A DNA stretch of 64,000 bases from Rhodopseudomonas palustris (GCF_003591005.1 NZ_QYYD01000003.1:124001-188000), one strand, 5' to 3'. Shown: positions 53,107 to 62,722, counted from the first letter of the stretch. A program made the numbers and translations. The notes: generated by a model not told the origin, from the sequence alone.

Positions 53107-54795
53107 TCAGGTCGAGCCACCGCTGACGCCGGAAACCGGTAGCACCTCGGTGGCGGTGGCGCGATCAGGCGATTCTTCCTTCCATCGCACCGAGCCGAAC
53201 GGCCGCTCCAGCATGCGGCGAACCCGGATCTCGTCCGGCCCGCGGTGAAATGCCATCGCGCGCTGGTGCAACGCTCGGTCGTCCTGAGTTGAACGGTTGC
53301 GCTGGCGCAGATAGTCCAGCCAAGTCGGACAATGATAGCGCTCGGTCCACAATTCCGGATCGCCGATATCGCGCGCGATCGACCAGTCATAGGCGCCGTT
53401 GCGCTGCCGGCTGAGCTGCACCTGCTGCATGACGCCATAGAACGAGCGCGCGTCTTCGGCCGAAATCCGGTATTCGATCTCGATCACGACCGGGCCGCTG
53501 CGCGGCGTCACCGCGAGCTTGACCTCCGGATCCGCTAGCAGATCGGCGTCGGCGATCTGGGTGCCGACCGACGGCATGCGCAGGAACAGCCCGAGCAGCG
53601 TCGACACCAGCATGGTGCCGGCGGAGATCAGCATCGAGAGTTCGACGCCGGCCAGATCGGCAACGTGGCCCCACAGCCAGCTGCCGATCGCAACGCCGCC
53701 GGCGATCGAGGCCTGGAACGCCGCCAGCGACCGGCCCGCCACCCAGCGCGGCGCCGACAGCTGCACGCCGATATTGAACAGCGCGATCGCCAGCATCCAC
53801 ACCGCACCCGCGACCACCAGCGCGGCGGCTGTCAGCACCGCCGAGTGGCTCAGCGCGATCGCTGCCAGTGCCACGCCCATGATCACCGTGCAGGCGCGGA
53901 TCGAGCCCTCGCTGCCGAGCCGTTCGCGTGCGGAGCCGACATTGAGCGCGCCGATCACCGCCCCGACCCCGAAGGCACCGAGCAGGATGCCGTAGGTTTC
54001 AGCGCCGCTTTTGAGCACGTCGCGAACCACCAGCGGCATCAGCGCCAGCACCGAGGAGCCGGCGATGCCGGTGACCAGCGTCCGCATCAGTACGATCCGG
54101 ATCGACGGCGAGTTGGCGATGTAGCGCACGCCGGACACGATCGCACGGTTCAGCCGCTCCGGCGGCAGCCGCGGCGGCTCGCTGACACGCCGCCACAGGA
54201 ACAGCACCATCAGCAGCGGCAGGTACAAAACGGCGTTAGCCGCAAATGCCGCCACCGCGCCGGCTGCGGCGACGATGATGCCGCCGACCGCCGGACCGAA
54301 GCTGCGGGCGATGTTGTAGCTGATGCCGTTCAGCGCGACGGCGGCCGGCAGGGCGTCGGGCGGCACCTGTTCGGACACCGAGGCCTGCCAGGCCGGGCCG
54401 AACAGCGCCATGCCCATGCCGATCACGAAGCAGAAACCGAGCAGGATCTCCGGCGTCACCAGACCAAGATGCGCCAGCACGGAGAGCGCCACTGCCCCGG
54501 CAAGTCCGACCGACAGCGACGCCAGCGCAACCCGGCGGCGATCGTACATGTCGGCGATCGCGCCGGCCGGCATCGCCACCAGCATGATCGGCAGCATCAG
54601 CGCGGTCTGCACCAGCGCCACCTTGTCGGCCGAGGAGGTCATCTGGGTCATCGCCCAGGCGGCGCCGACGCCGTTGATCATCAGGCCGAGGTTCGACAGC
54701 AGGCTCGCCAGCCAGATCCGCCGGAACAGCGCATAGCGCAGCGGCGCCGCGACGCCGCCGGGGGAAAATGCGCCGCGCTTCGGCCTGCCCGTCAT
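53107..54795 (-). CDS. MFS transporter (EntS/MFS_3 type) with C-terminal ABM-like domain
   Basis: 562 aa. Twelve-helix major-facilitator part (residues about 20-410) of the MFS_3/enterobactin-exporter group, with GAIADMYDRRRVAL as the loop 2-3 motif. About 140 cytoplasmic residues follow, with VVIEIEYRISAEDARSFYGVMQQVQ and WTERYHCPTWLDYLRQ. These resemble an antibiotic-biosynthesis-monooxygenase (dimeric alpha+beta) domain, a known fusion in this group. It may export a small organic compound or siderophore. ATG at 54795 follows GAAGG. Divergent from the Tat-exported hydrolase. Confidence 0.88.
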   Translation of the reverse strand: MTGRPKRGAFSPGGVAAPLRYALFRRIWLASLLSNLGLMINGVGAAWAMTQMTSSADKVALVQTALMLPIMLVAMPAGAIADMYDRRRVALASLSVGLAGAVALSVLAHLGLVTPEILLGFCFVIGMGMALFGPAWQASVSEQVPPDALPAAVALNGISYNIARSFGPAVGGIIVAAAGAVAAFAANAVLYLPLLMVLFLWRRVSEPPRLPPERLNRAIVSGVRYIANSPSIRIVLMRTLVTGIAGSSVLALMPLVVRDVLKSGAETYGILLGAFGVGAVIGALNVGSARERLGSEGSIRACTVIMGVALAAIALSHSAVLTAAALVVAGAVWMLAIALFNIGVQLSAPRWVAGRSLAAFQASIAGGVAIGSWLWGHVADLAGVELSMLISAGTMLVSTLLGLFLRMPSVGTQIADADLLADPEVKLAVTPRSGPVVIEIEYRISAEDARSFYGVMQQVQLSRQRNGAYDWSIARDIGDPELWTERYHCPTWLDYLRQRNRSTQDDRALHQRAMAFHRGPDEIRVRRMLERPFGSVRWKEESPDRATATEVLPVSGVSGGST

Positions 54796-54946
54796 CAAAG
54801 CCTTCCCTTCCGACGTTATCCTCGCCCCGACCGGCGCGGAAATCGGTGCAGTGATGCCTGCGAACCTCCGCGCCTGTCCAGTGCCAAACGGCCGCTTGAA
54901 CGGAGCCAAGCGCCTGCTAGGCTTTGCAAAAATCCGGGAGGACGCC

Positions 54947-56320
54947 TTGCCGACCACCAGACGCAGCCTTTTGAAGGCATTCGGCGCACTGCCGCTGCTG
55001 ATTGGCGCCGCGCCACTCAGCGCGCCGGCGCAGACCGCCGCAATCTCCGCCGGCGACACGGCCGTTCCACCGATCCTGTTTGTGCACGGCAATGGCGATC
55101 ACGCCGCGTTGTGGCTCACCCAAATCTGGCGGATGGAGTCCAACGGCGTTCCGCGCGCGCGGGTGGCGGCGCTGAACTTCACCGATCCGCTGGCTCGCAA
55201 CGATGATGGCGCTCCCCAGCCGAACCGCTCCTCGACCGAGGACCAGCGCCGCGAACTCGGCGAAGCCATTGCGGCCCTCAAGCAGCGCACCGGCGCCGCC
55301 AAGGTGGCACTGGTGGCCAGCTCGCGCGGCGGCAATGCGGTGCGCAGCTACATCAAGGCCGGCGGCGCCGGCGACGTCAGCCACGCGGTGCTGTGCGGCA
55401 CGCCGAACCACGGCGTCTACGCCTGGGACACCGGGCTCGGCAACGAATTCAACGGCAAAGGGCCGTTTCTGAGCGGTCTCAATCAGGGCGACAGCGAGGT
55501 GACCGAGGGCGTCGCCTTCCTGACGCTGCGCAGCGATGGACAGGACAAGTACGCGCAGCCCGACGGCCGGTTCGTCGGCAAGCCGGGCACGCCGACCGGG
55601 GTCACCGCGGAGGGACCGGAGCTGCGCGGTGCGAGCAACCTGGTGCTCGGCGCGCTCGATCATCGCGAAGTCGCGTTCCATCCGCGCGCCTTTCGCGAGA
55701 TCTACAAGTTTATCGCCGGTCGCGAACCGAGCGTGATCGCGATCACACCCGAGGTAGCCGTGCAACTCAGCGGTCTCGTCACCGCAACGCCCGGCGGCGT
55801 GCCGACGAACCGGCCGGTCGAGGGCGCACGGGTCGAGGTCTACCGGGTCGCGCCGGACAGCGGCGAGCGGATCGGCGCCGCGCTGTATGACGGTCGCAGT
55901 AGGCCGGACGGGCGCTGGGGCCCGGTCGATACCCAGTCGCCGTGGCCGCTGGAATTCGTGCTGAGCCAGCCTGGCGAACTCACCACGCATATCTATCGCT
56001 CGCCGTTCCCGCGCTCATCGGACGTCGTGCATCTGCGCGCCGCCAAGCCGGCGGCAGCGCCGGCTGGGGGCGCCGGCGCCGTGGTGATGCTGTCGCGGCC
56101 GCGCGGATACTTCGGCCTGCCGCGCGACATCGTGCTGCTCGACGGTCAGCAGCCGACCGATATCAAGTCCGGCGTGCCGACCGATTCGGTCAGCGCCGTG
56201 ACGATTCCGGCCGCCGAAGTCGGCCGCGCAGTCGCCGGCCTGTTCAACGAGGAGCGCATCGTGGCGCGGGCGTGGCCATTGTCCGAGAACCGCATCTCGG
56301 TGGCGGAGCTGACCGGCTGA
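54947..56320 (+). CDS. Tat-exported alpha/beta hydrolase, lipase/depolymerase-like
   Basis: 457 aa. I choose the TTG at 54947: GGGAGGACGCC stands directly before it, and it makes the protein open with a twin-arginine signal (LPTTRRSLLKAFGALPL). The alpha/beta hydrolase part has FVHGNGDHAALW (oxyanion) and VASSRGGNA, in which Ser-Arg-Gly-Gly takes the place of the usual GxSxG elbow; SSRGG carries the likely nucleophile. A second, beta-rich domain (residues about 280-457) resembles C-terminal domains of periplasmic lipases/PHA depolymerases. It would act in the periplasm on an ester or polyester. Confidence 0.82.
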   Translation: MPTTRRSLLKAFGALPLLIGAAPLSAPAQTAAISAGDTAVPPILFVHGNGDHAALWLTQIWRMESNGVPRARVAALNFTDPLARNDDGAPQPNRSSTEDQRRELGEAIAALKQRTGAAKVALVASSRGGNAVRSYIKAGGAGDVSHAVLCGTPNHGVYAWDTGLGNEFNGKGPFLSGLNQGDSEVTEGVAFLTLRSDGQDKYAQPDGRFVGKPGTPTGVTAEGPELRGASNLVLGALDHREVAFHPRAFREIYKFIAGREPSVIAITPEVAVQLSGLVTATPGGVPTNRPVEGARVEVYRVAPDSGERIGAALYDGRSRPDGRWGPVDTQSPWPLEFVLSQPGELTTHIYRSPFPRSSDVVHLRAAKPAAAPAGGAGAVVMLSRPRGYFGLPRDIVLLDGQQPTDIKSGVPTDSVSAVTIPAAEVGRAVAGLFNEERIVARAWPLSENRISVAELTG

Positions 56321-56402
56321 GACCAGGCGGCCGGCCTTTCCGGCGCCCGGATTGCACCCTACCTTCAGCCATAGGGCCGAAACCGAATGCCAGGAGCGCG
56401 CC

Positions 56403-57782
56403 GTGAGTATTGCCGAGTCCTATGATCTCGCCGAGCGCGCGCCCCTGGTGCCGCCGACGCCGCCGCGCGCCCCGGAGGGCATGGGCGCGCTCGGCCGTCT
56501 CGCCGCGATCCGCCACAATGCGATCGCCAGCTGGGGCCAGCGCGCCTATGAAGACGACGTCGTCAAGGGCCGCTTCTTCAATCACGCCAGCTACATCCTC
56601 AACATGCCGGACGATATCCGGCATGTGCTGGTCGACAATTACGAGAACTACACGCGCACCGCGGCGGGCATCCGCGTGCTGCGGCCGATCCTCGGCCAGG
56701 GCCTGCTGCTCGCCGAAGGCCGCGCCTGGAAGCATCAGCGCCGCACGCTGGCGCCGGCGTTCACGCCGCGCGCGGTCGGCACGCTGGTGCCGCATATGAT
56801 CTCGGCGACCGAAGACATCGTCGCCGAGTTCGAGCGCAGCGTCGGCGCGCCGGTCGATCTGCGCGAGGCGATGCAGCGGTTGGCGCTGGAGATCGCCGGG
56901 CGGACGATGTTCTCGTTCGGGATGGGCCAGCACGGCCAGCAGCTGCGCGACTTCGTCATCGAATACGGCATGAAGCTGGCGAGCCCGCGTTTCCTTGATC
57001 TGCTGCTGCCGCTCGGCTGGCCAAGCCCGCAGGATATCTCGCGCGCGTTCTTCCGACGGCGCTGGACCAAATTTGTCGGCGAACTGATCGCGGCCCGGCG
57101 CGCCGCCGGCAAGAGTGACGGCGCGCCGCCGCGCGATCTGTTCGATCTGATGCTGGCGGCGCGGGATCCGGAAACTAGCGAAGCGTTCTCCGACGATCAG
57201 CTCGGCGACCAGGTCGCCACCATGATTCTGGCCGGCCACGAGACCACCGCGACCGCATTGTTCTGGGCGCTCTACATGCTGGCACTCGATCCGGAGACGC
57301 AGAACGACGTCGCCGACGAAGCGCGAGCGGCTGGTTCGACCGAGTCGCTCGACAAGCTGCCGTTCACCCGGGCGGTGCTGGACGAGACGCTGCGGCTGTA
57401 TCCGCCGGCGTTCCTGATTGCCCGCGCCGCGGCCGGGCCCGATACGGTGGCCGGCGAGCCTATCCGCAAGCACGACGTGATCCTGATCGCGCCGTGGCTG
57501 CTGCACCGGCATGAGAAGCTGTGGGACAATCCCAACGCCTTCAAGCCGGCGCGCTTTCTGCCCGGTGCGCCGCCGCCGGATCGCTTCGTCTATCTGCCGT
57601 TCGGCCTCGGGCCACGGGTCTGCATCGGGGCGCATTTCGCGTTGGTCGAGGCGACGCTCGCGCTAAGTCGGATCGTCGGCGCCTTCCGGATCGAACTGAT
57701 CGACCGCGAGCCGGTGATGCCGATCGGCGTCGTCACCACCCAGCCGGACCGCTCGCCGGCGTTCCGGCTCACCCGCCGCTGA
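56403..57782 (+). CDS. Cytochrome P450
   Basis: 459 aa from the GTG at 56403 (GGAG upstream). I-helix AGHETT at 277-282, ExxR at Glu328/Arg331 (ETLRLYPP), and the haem loop FGLGPRVCIG with axial Cys407. No membrane anchor, so it is soluble, as bacterial P450s usually are. The N-terminal EGMGALGRLAAIRHNAI and 'WKHQRRTLAPAFTPRAV' (haem propionate contact) match the class related to fatty-acid or alkane hydroxylases. No ferredoxin or reductase gene is adjacent, so electrons must come from elsewhere. Substrate unknown. Confidence 0.92.
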   Translation: MSIAESYDLAERAPLVPPTPPRAPEGMGALGRLAAIRHNAIASWGQRAYEDDVVKGRFFNHASYILNMPDDIRHVLVDNYENYTRTAAGIRVLRPILGQGLLLAEGRAWKHQRRTLAPAFTPRAVGTLVPHMISATEDIVAEFERSVGAPVDLREAMQRLALEIAGRTMFSFGMGQHGQQLRDFVIEYGMKLASPRFLDLLLPLGWPSPQDISRAFFRRRWTKFVGELIAARRAAGKSDGAPPRDLFDLMLAARDPETSEAFSDDQLGDQVATMILAGHETTATALFWALYMLALDPETQNDVADEARAAGSTESLDKLPFTRAVLDETLRLYPPAFLIARAAAGPDTVAGEPIRKHDVILIAPWLLHRHEKLWDNPNAFKPARFLPGAPPPDRFVYLPFGLGPRVCIGAHFALVEATLALSRIVGAFRIELIDREPVMPIGVVTTQPDRSPAFRLTRR

Positions 57783-57823
57783 TCAAGCAGGCGTCATTTG
57801 GCCGCGGGCCGGACGCCACCTAA

Positions 57824-59242
57824 ATGAGGCCCATGACCGACGTCCGCCCCCTTTACGCCGTGCTGCGCCAGACCACCGATCCGCGCGTCGTCGACGCTAT
57901 CGCCGAGATGATCGCGAGCGGTGAGGATTCCGAACTCAACCGCATCAATCTGCTCGAATTCGCGGCGCGCAATCGACTCGACGAAGAGAAGGTGATCTCC
58001 GGCTTCCTGCACGCTGCCCAGCTCGGGCTGTTCGACATGAGCTGGAACGTGCTGTGCCCGGGCTGCAGCGGTGTGCTCGACAGTCATCCATCGCTCAAGG
58101 CGCTGCGCCATGAGGAGTACATCTGCGCCTTGTGCGCCAAGGGCTACGAGGCCTCACTCGACGACCAGGTCGAAGCCGCCTTCACGGTGCATCCGTCGGT
58201 GCGCCGGATCGGCGCCCATGATCCCGACAGGCTGTCGCTGTGGGACTATACACGGCAGGTGTATTGGAGCTCGGGGATCGAGATCGATGAGCAGGTGCTG
58301 GCCCGGCTGTCGGATCAGGACACGCTCGCCGCGATCGAGATCGCACCGGGCCAGACCGCCGAACTATCACTCGAGCTGCCGACTGAATTCATCATCGTGT
58401 TCGAGCCGGTGACGCACGCGGCGCAATTTATCGACGTCGCCGGCGAACGCACCGAGGAGGTGCGGTCGGTCTCGCTGAGTTACAATCGCAGCCATGCGCT
58501 GACGCCGACGCTGTCGCTGCAGCCGGGGCCGGTGAAACTGACGCTGACCAACACGACCGAAACCCGCGTGCTGCCGGCGGTGTGGGTCGCGGCCGATGCG
58601 CTGCATACGCTGCTCGGCAAGCGCAAGCCGATCCTCACCGCCAAGCGGATGCTGACCAATCAGACCTTTCGCGACGTGTTCAAGGCCGACAACCTCACCG
58701 CCGAGCAACGACTGAAGATCACCTCGCTGACCTTCCTGTTCACCGATCTCAAGGGCTCGACCGCGCTGTATCAGCGGGTCGGCGATCTCGCCGCATTCGA
58801 TCTGGTGCGGGCGCATTTCCGGGCGCTGCTGGAGATCATCGCGGCCGAAAAGGGCGCGGTGGTCAAGACCATCGGCGACGCTGTGATGGCGACCTTCAAC
58901 CGCCCCGAGCACGCGCTCGCAGCCTCGCTGCGGATGCGCAAGGCGATGGACGCGCTCAACGAAGAGCGCGGTACCAAGGATCTGGTGGTGAAGATCGGCA
59001 TCCACGAAGGTCCGTGCCTGGCGGTGATGCTCAACGACCGCCAGGATTACTTCGGCCAGACCGTCAATATCGCCGCACGTGTGCTCGGCCTGGCCACCAC
59101 GCAGGCGATTCACCTCACCGGGGCGGTGATCGATGTGCCGGCGGTGACCAGGATTTTGGACGAGCACGCCATTGCGCCGATCGAGAAGCACGCCGCGCTG
59201 CGCGGCATCGCCGACAAGGTGCTGGTCTATGAAATTCCTTAA
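57824..59242 (+). CDS. Class III adenylate/guanylate cyclase with N-terminal CxxC/CxxC segment
   Basis: 472 aa. C-terminal cyclase domain from about residue 300: metal Asp308 (FTDLKGSTALY) and Asp352 (IGDAVMATF), with the Asn-x3-Arg pair in FGQTVNIAARV. Substrate-specifying residues cannot be decided by eye. The N-terminal half has Cys78/Cys81 (LCPGC) and Cys101/Cys104 (CALC), a likely zinc ribbon, then a beta-sandwich-like stretch (residues about 180-260). Start could also be the second Met (57833). It makes cAMP or cGMP, controlled by an N-terminal sensor of unknown ligand. Confidence 0.88.
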   Translation: MRPMTDVRPLYAVLRQTTDPRVVDAIAEMIASGEDSELNRINLLEFAARNRLDEEKVISGFLHAAQLGLFDMSWNVLCPGCSGVLDSHPSLKALRHEEYICALCAKGYEASLDDQVEAAFTVHPSVRRIGAHDPDRLSLWDYTRQVYWSSGIEIDEQVLARLSDQDTLAAIEIAPGQTAELSLELPTEFIIVFEPVTHAAQFIDVAGERTEEVRSVSLSYNRSHALTPTLSLQPGPVKLTLTNTTETRVLPAVWVAADALHTLLGKRKPILTAKRMLTNQTFRDVFKADNLTAEQRLKITSLTFLFTDLKGSTALYQRVGDLAAFDLVRAHFRALLEIIAAEKGAVVKTIGDAVMATFNRPEHALAASLRMRKAMDALNEERGTKDLVVKIGIHEGPCLAVMLNDRQDYFGQTVNIAARVLGLATTQAIHLTGAVIDVPAVTRILDEHAIAPIEKHAALRGIADKVLVYEIP

Positions 59243-59360
59243 CGCCTTGGCGACATTGACAAAGTGTCATTTCGGCCAGCGGAACCGGCCCCGATTGCCG
59301 ACGTTAGATTTCCGCGTCATAGAGTGAGCCCTGCGCTCGCGCCCTTTGCGAAAGCCCCCG

Positions 59361-59840
59361 ATGCTGGAAAAACTGCGCCAATTCATTTCCGACGTGGTCG
59401 CGCCGAGTGCGCCAGACGAGCTGAATTTCGACGACGGCGGCTATCGCCTCGCCGCCACCGCGCTGCTGATTCATGTCATTTCGCTCGACGGCGAACCCAC
59501 CGAGGTCGAGCGCCGCAAGCTGCATTCGCTGCTCGAAAGCCGCTTCGGTCTCGATTCTGCCACCGCGACCCGGCTGATCGAGAACGCCATGCTGGTCGAA
59601 GGCGAAGCGGTCGATCTCTATCACTTCACCAGCGTTATCATGCGTTCGGTGAACGAAGAGGGCCGGCTGCGCATCATCGAGATGATGTGGGAGCTGGTGT
59701 TCGCCGACGGCAATGTCACGGAATTCGAGGAGAACGTCGTGTGGCGCGCGGCCGATCTGCTCGCCGTCTCGGCGCGCGATCGCATCAATCTCAAGCGCCA
59801 GGTGGCGGCCCAGCAGGTCGAGCCCGACCCGGCGAACTAA
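59361..59840 (+). CDS. TerB-like (tellurite resistance protein B family) protein
   Basis: 159 aa from the ATG at 59361; a TTG at 59346 is possible. It is helical and soluble, with two acidic metal-loop-type stretches: HVISLDGEPTEVERRKLHSL and LVFADGNVTEFEENVVWR, the double-DG pattern of the TerB/DUF533-like fold. Widespread as a single gene; function poorly known. Not part of a ter operon here. Confidence 0.82.
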   Translation: MLEKLRQFISDVVAPSAPDELNFDDGGYRLAATALLIHVISLDGEPTEVERRKLHSLLESRFGLDSATATRLIENAMLVEGEAVDLYHFTSVIMRSVNEEGRLRIIEMMWELVFADGNVTEFEENVVWRAADLLAVSARDRINLKRQVAAQQVEPDPAN

Positions 59841-60016
59841 GCCGGCCGCTACTTATTACCGAATTGTCATGATCGACCGAGCCGGTGCTGATGGCGCCGG
59901 CTTTGTTGCGTTGGGGCGCGAAGCGGCGGGCTGATCGGCGAACAGCCTTGCACGCTGCTTGCATCTTGCCTAAGGCCTAGCAATGATCCGGGGCCTCCAA
60001 TTGGCGAGTCTGAATC

Positions 60017-60796
60017 GTGACTGAACGCGTAACTTTGATTACGGGCGCATCGGCCGGTATCGGTGCAGAACTGGCGCGGATCTTCGCCGCCAAGTCGCAT
60101 CGAGTCGTTCTGGTAGCGCGTCGGGCTGACCGACTGGAAGCGCTGGCGGCCGAGATCACGGCCAAGGGCGGGGCGGCGCCGATCATCATTGCGTCCGATC
60201 TTGCAAGGCCTGACAGCGTCGACGAGATCGTGGCCAGCCTCGCTGCGGCGGGTGTCGAGGTGGAATATCTCGTGAACAACGCCGGCTACGGTTTGTTCGG
60301 ACGCGCCGCGGAGATGGACCGCGAGGACCAGCTCGGTATCATCGACGTCAATATCCGCGCGCTCACCGATCTGTCGCTGCGGTACGCGGCCAGCATCACC
60401 GCGCTGCGCGGCGGTATCCTCAACGTCGCATCCATTGCCGGCTTTTTGCCGGGGCCCGGTATGGCCGTATACTACGCGTCCAAAGCCTACGTGCTGTCGC
60501 TGAGCGAAGCGCTGCACCAGGAGCTCGGCAAGAAAGGTGTGCGCGTCACCGCGTTGTGCCCCGGGCCGGTGCCGACCGAATTTCAGCTTCGCGCCGGATT
60601 CAAGCCCGGCTTCGATTCGGTGGTGCTGAACGTGCCACCTGCCGAGGTCGCGCGGCAGGCCTATCAGGGCCTGATGAACAGCAAGCGGTTGGTGATCCCG
60701 GGACTCGGCGTCAAGGCCGTGCCGTTCCTGCTGCGCTTCTTCCCGCGCGGCTTTGTCGCCGCGGCCGTCAGCGGCCTTCAGTTGCGGCGGCGCTGA
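60017..60796 (+). CDS. Short-chain dehydrogenase/reductase (SDR)
   Basis: 259 aa, GTG start. Cofactor motif TGASAGIG (9-16), NNAGYG, and catalytic Tyr152-x3-Lys156. Classical SDR with the DltE/YqjQ-like PGPVPTEFQ after the active site. The hydrophobic C-terminus (VKAVPFLLRFFPRGFVAAAV) may contact membranes. NADP is likely since an Arg (VARRADRL) follows beta-2. Substrate is not readable. Confidence 0.92.
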   Translation: MTERVTLITGASAGIGAELARIFAAKSHRVVLVARRADRLEALAAEITAKGGAAPIIIASDLARPDSVDEIVASLAAAGVEVEYLVNNAGYGLFGRAAEMDREDQLGIIDVNIRALTDLSLRYAASITALRGGILNVASIAGFLPGPGMAVYYASKAYVLSLSEALHQELGKKGVRVTALCPGPVPTEFQLRAGFKPGFDSVVLNVPPAEVARQAYQGLMNSKRLVIPGLGVKAVPFLLRFFPRGFVAAAVSGLQLRRR

Positions 60797-60889
60797 GCTC
60801 ACCTGAAAACTGCTCGCCAGCTTCGGCCATCATGCTTTAGTCTCGCCGCAAGCGCCGGCTCTCACGATCGGCGCAGCGTGGGAGGCGGT

Positions 60890-61390
60890 ATGACGAGCGA
60901 GGATTTCGCGCGGCTGTTGGAAGCATTCACCCGCTCGGCCGAGTCCGGCGACGGCGCCCGGTTCGCGGCGCATTTCACCGAAGACGCGGTGTATCACGAC
61001 TACATCTACGGCCCGCACACCGGCCGTGCCGACATCGCCCAGATGATGCAGGGCCTGTTTCACCGCGACGCGGCCGACTATCGCTGGGAGATGTTTGACC
61101 CGGTTTGCGACGGCACGCAGGGCTACGCCTGGTCGCTGTCAAGCTTCAACTCGACCATTCCGGAGTTCGCCGGCCGCCGCGTGGTGATCGACGGCATGAG
61201 CCGCTTCGTGCTGCGGGATGGGCTGATTGCCGAGTATCGCGAGTCCGTGAATGGCGGCGTGGCGATGCAGCAGCTCGGCGTCGCGCCGGAGCGCATGACC
61301 AAGGTGTTCGGCCGCTGGTCCGGCTGGCTCCAGGAGCGCCCGGAAACCAAGGCCTATCTGGCGCATCCGAAAGGCTCACGCCGCGACTGA
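60890..61390 (+). CDS. SnoaL/NTF2-like protein
   Basis: 166 aa. Start ATG 60890 with GGAGG six bases upstream. NTF2-fold pattern: LLEAFTRSAESGDGARFAAH, then FTEDAVYHDYIYGPHTGRAD with the typical acidic/His pocket, and later VVIDGMSRFVLRDGLIAEY. It lies 68 bases upstream of the enoyl-CoA hydratase gene in the same direction and is probably co-transcribed. Confidence 0.85.
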   Translation: MTSEDFARLLEAFTRSAESGDGARFAAHFTEDAVYHDYIYGPHTGRADIAQMMQGLFHRDAADYRWEMFDPVCDGTQGYAWSLSSFNSTIPEFAGRRVVIDGMSRFVLRDGLIAEYRESVNGGVAMQQLGVAPERMTKVFGRWSGWLQERPETKAYLAHPKGSRRD

Positions 61391-61458
61391 TCAGCTCCGA
61401 CGACTTCATCAAGACGGCCCGTCTCAAGGGCGCAACAAGAGCAAGAAAGGGAGACGCC

Positions 61459-62271
61459 ATGAGCACCGAACACATCCTCTATGAGGTCGCGGATCGGATC
61501 GCGACCATCACGCTGAACCGGCCGGACCGCATGAACGCCTGGACCCCGGTGATGGAGCGCGAAGTGCGCGAGGCGATGGAGAGCGCGGCCGCCGATCCAG
61601 AGGTTCGGGTGATCGTGCTGACCGGCGCGGGGCGTGGCTTTTGCGCCGGCGCCGACATGGAGGTGCTGCAGAAGATCGACCCGGCCGATATTCGCCGCGC
61701 TTCGGCGTTGCCGGCATTTGACATGAACCGCCGCGCCGACTGGCAGACCCGCTATGCGTTCTACCCGTCGATCGGCAAACTGATCATCGGCATGCTGAAC
61801 GGCGCTACCGCCGGCATTGGCCTGGTCCACGCGCTGTATTGCGACGTCCGTTTTGCGGCGGATAGCGCGGTGTTCACCACTGCGTTCGCGCGGCGCGGAC
61901 TGATCGCCGAGCACGGCATCTCCTGGATGCTGCCGCGCATCGTCGGCCACGCCAACGCGCTGGATCTGCTGCTGTCGGCGCGCCGCGTCTCGGCCGAGGA
62001 GGCGCTGCGAATCGGGCTGGTCAACCGGCTGTATCCGGCCGACCAGCTGCGCGAGCAGACCTATGCGTATGCGCGCGATCTCGCCGACAACGTCTCGCCG
62101 GCCTCGATGCGAGTGATCAAGCGGCAGCTCTACGAAGTGCCGTTCCAGACGCTCGCCGAAGCCACCATCGAGGCCAACCGCGAAATGACCGTCTCGCTCG
62201 GCAGCGAAGATTTCAAGGAAGGCGTCGCCAGCTTCGTCGAAAAGCGCCCACCGCAATTTAAGAGCGCGTGA
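61459..62271 (+). CDS. Enoyl-CoA hydratase/isomerase family protein
   Basis: 270 aa. Crotonase signature: NRPDRMNAW, GRGFCAGADM (oxyanion) and NGATAGIGLVHALYCDVRFA. The second catalytic Glu is likely in GLIAEHGISWMLPRIVG. ATG 61459 follows AAAGGGAG. It probably acts in acyl-CoA breakdown; exact reaction unknown. Followed by repeat B. Confidence 0.92.
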   Translation: MSTEHILYEVADRIATITLNRPDRMNAWTPVMEREVREAMESAAADPEVRVIVLTGAGRGFCAGADMEVLQKIDPADIRRASALPAFDMNRRADWQTRYAFYPSIGKLIIGMLNGATAGIGLVHALYCDVRFAADSAVFTTAFARRGLIAEHGISWMLPRIVGHANALDLLLSARRVSAEEALRIGLVNRLYPADQLREQTYAYARDLADNVSPASMRVIKRQLYEVPFQTLAEATIEANREMTVSLGSEDFKEGVASFVEKRPPQFKSA

Positions 62272-62317
62272 GGGGCCTGGAAGTCGGCGTCTGAGATCAG
62301 CAACAGCCCTCACCACG

Positions 62318-62408
62318 CGTCATGCCCGGGCTCGTCCCGGGCATCCACGCCTTCGACGGTCGACCTCAGCAAAGGCGTGGATGGCCGGGACAAGCCCGGC
62401 CATGACGG
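62318..62408. repeat. Dispersed palindromic repeat B, full copy
   Basis: cgtcatgcccgggctcgtc at left, caagcccggccatgacgg at right. It lies 47 bases after the enoyl-CoA hydratase gene and before the tRNA. Nearly identical to the copy at 39577. Confidence 0.87.
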
Positions 62409-62576
62409 ATGGGTGGTGCTCAAGTCTAACAGAGCTTGGAAAGGTCAGTGCTGGGATTGTTGCTGCGCGTGGCCGCCTCGGTCAGCGGCCCGTCTTCGCC
62501 CTACGGGCTACGTCGCGGCAGCCTTCGCCACGATAGGCAGGCTTGCCGAGCCGAAGCTGGCAAAGCCAGCGAAGGC

Positions 62577-62652
<76 letters not shown>

Positions 62653-62694
62653 TCCGCGGTCGATGCGCGGGGCACCGATCAGCGAGTGCCGCCA

Positions 62695-62722
62695 TTTACA
62701 GTGGCGGCGAACGCCAAGTCAA
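62695..62722 (-). promoter_or_regulatory. Putative housekeeping-sigma promoter of tRNA-Ala
   Basis: On the minus strand TTGACT, 16 bases, then TGTAAA (TAAAT follows one base later). It lies about 43 bases upstream of the tRNA 5' end, a normal distance for a tRNA promoter, in an otherwise GC-rich stretch. Confidence 0.5.
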
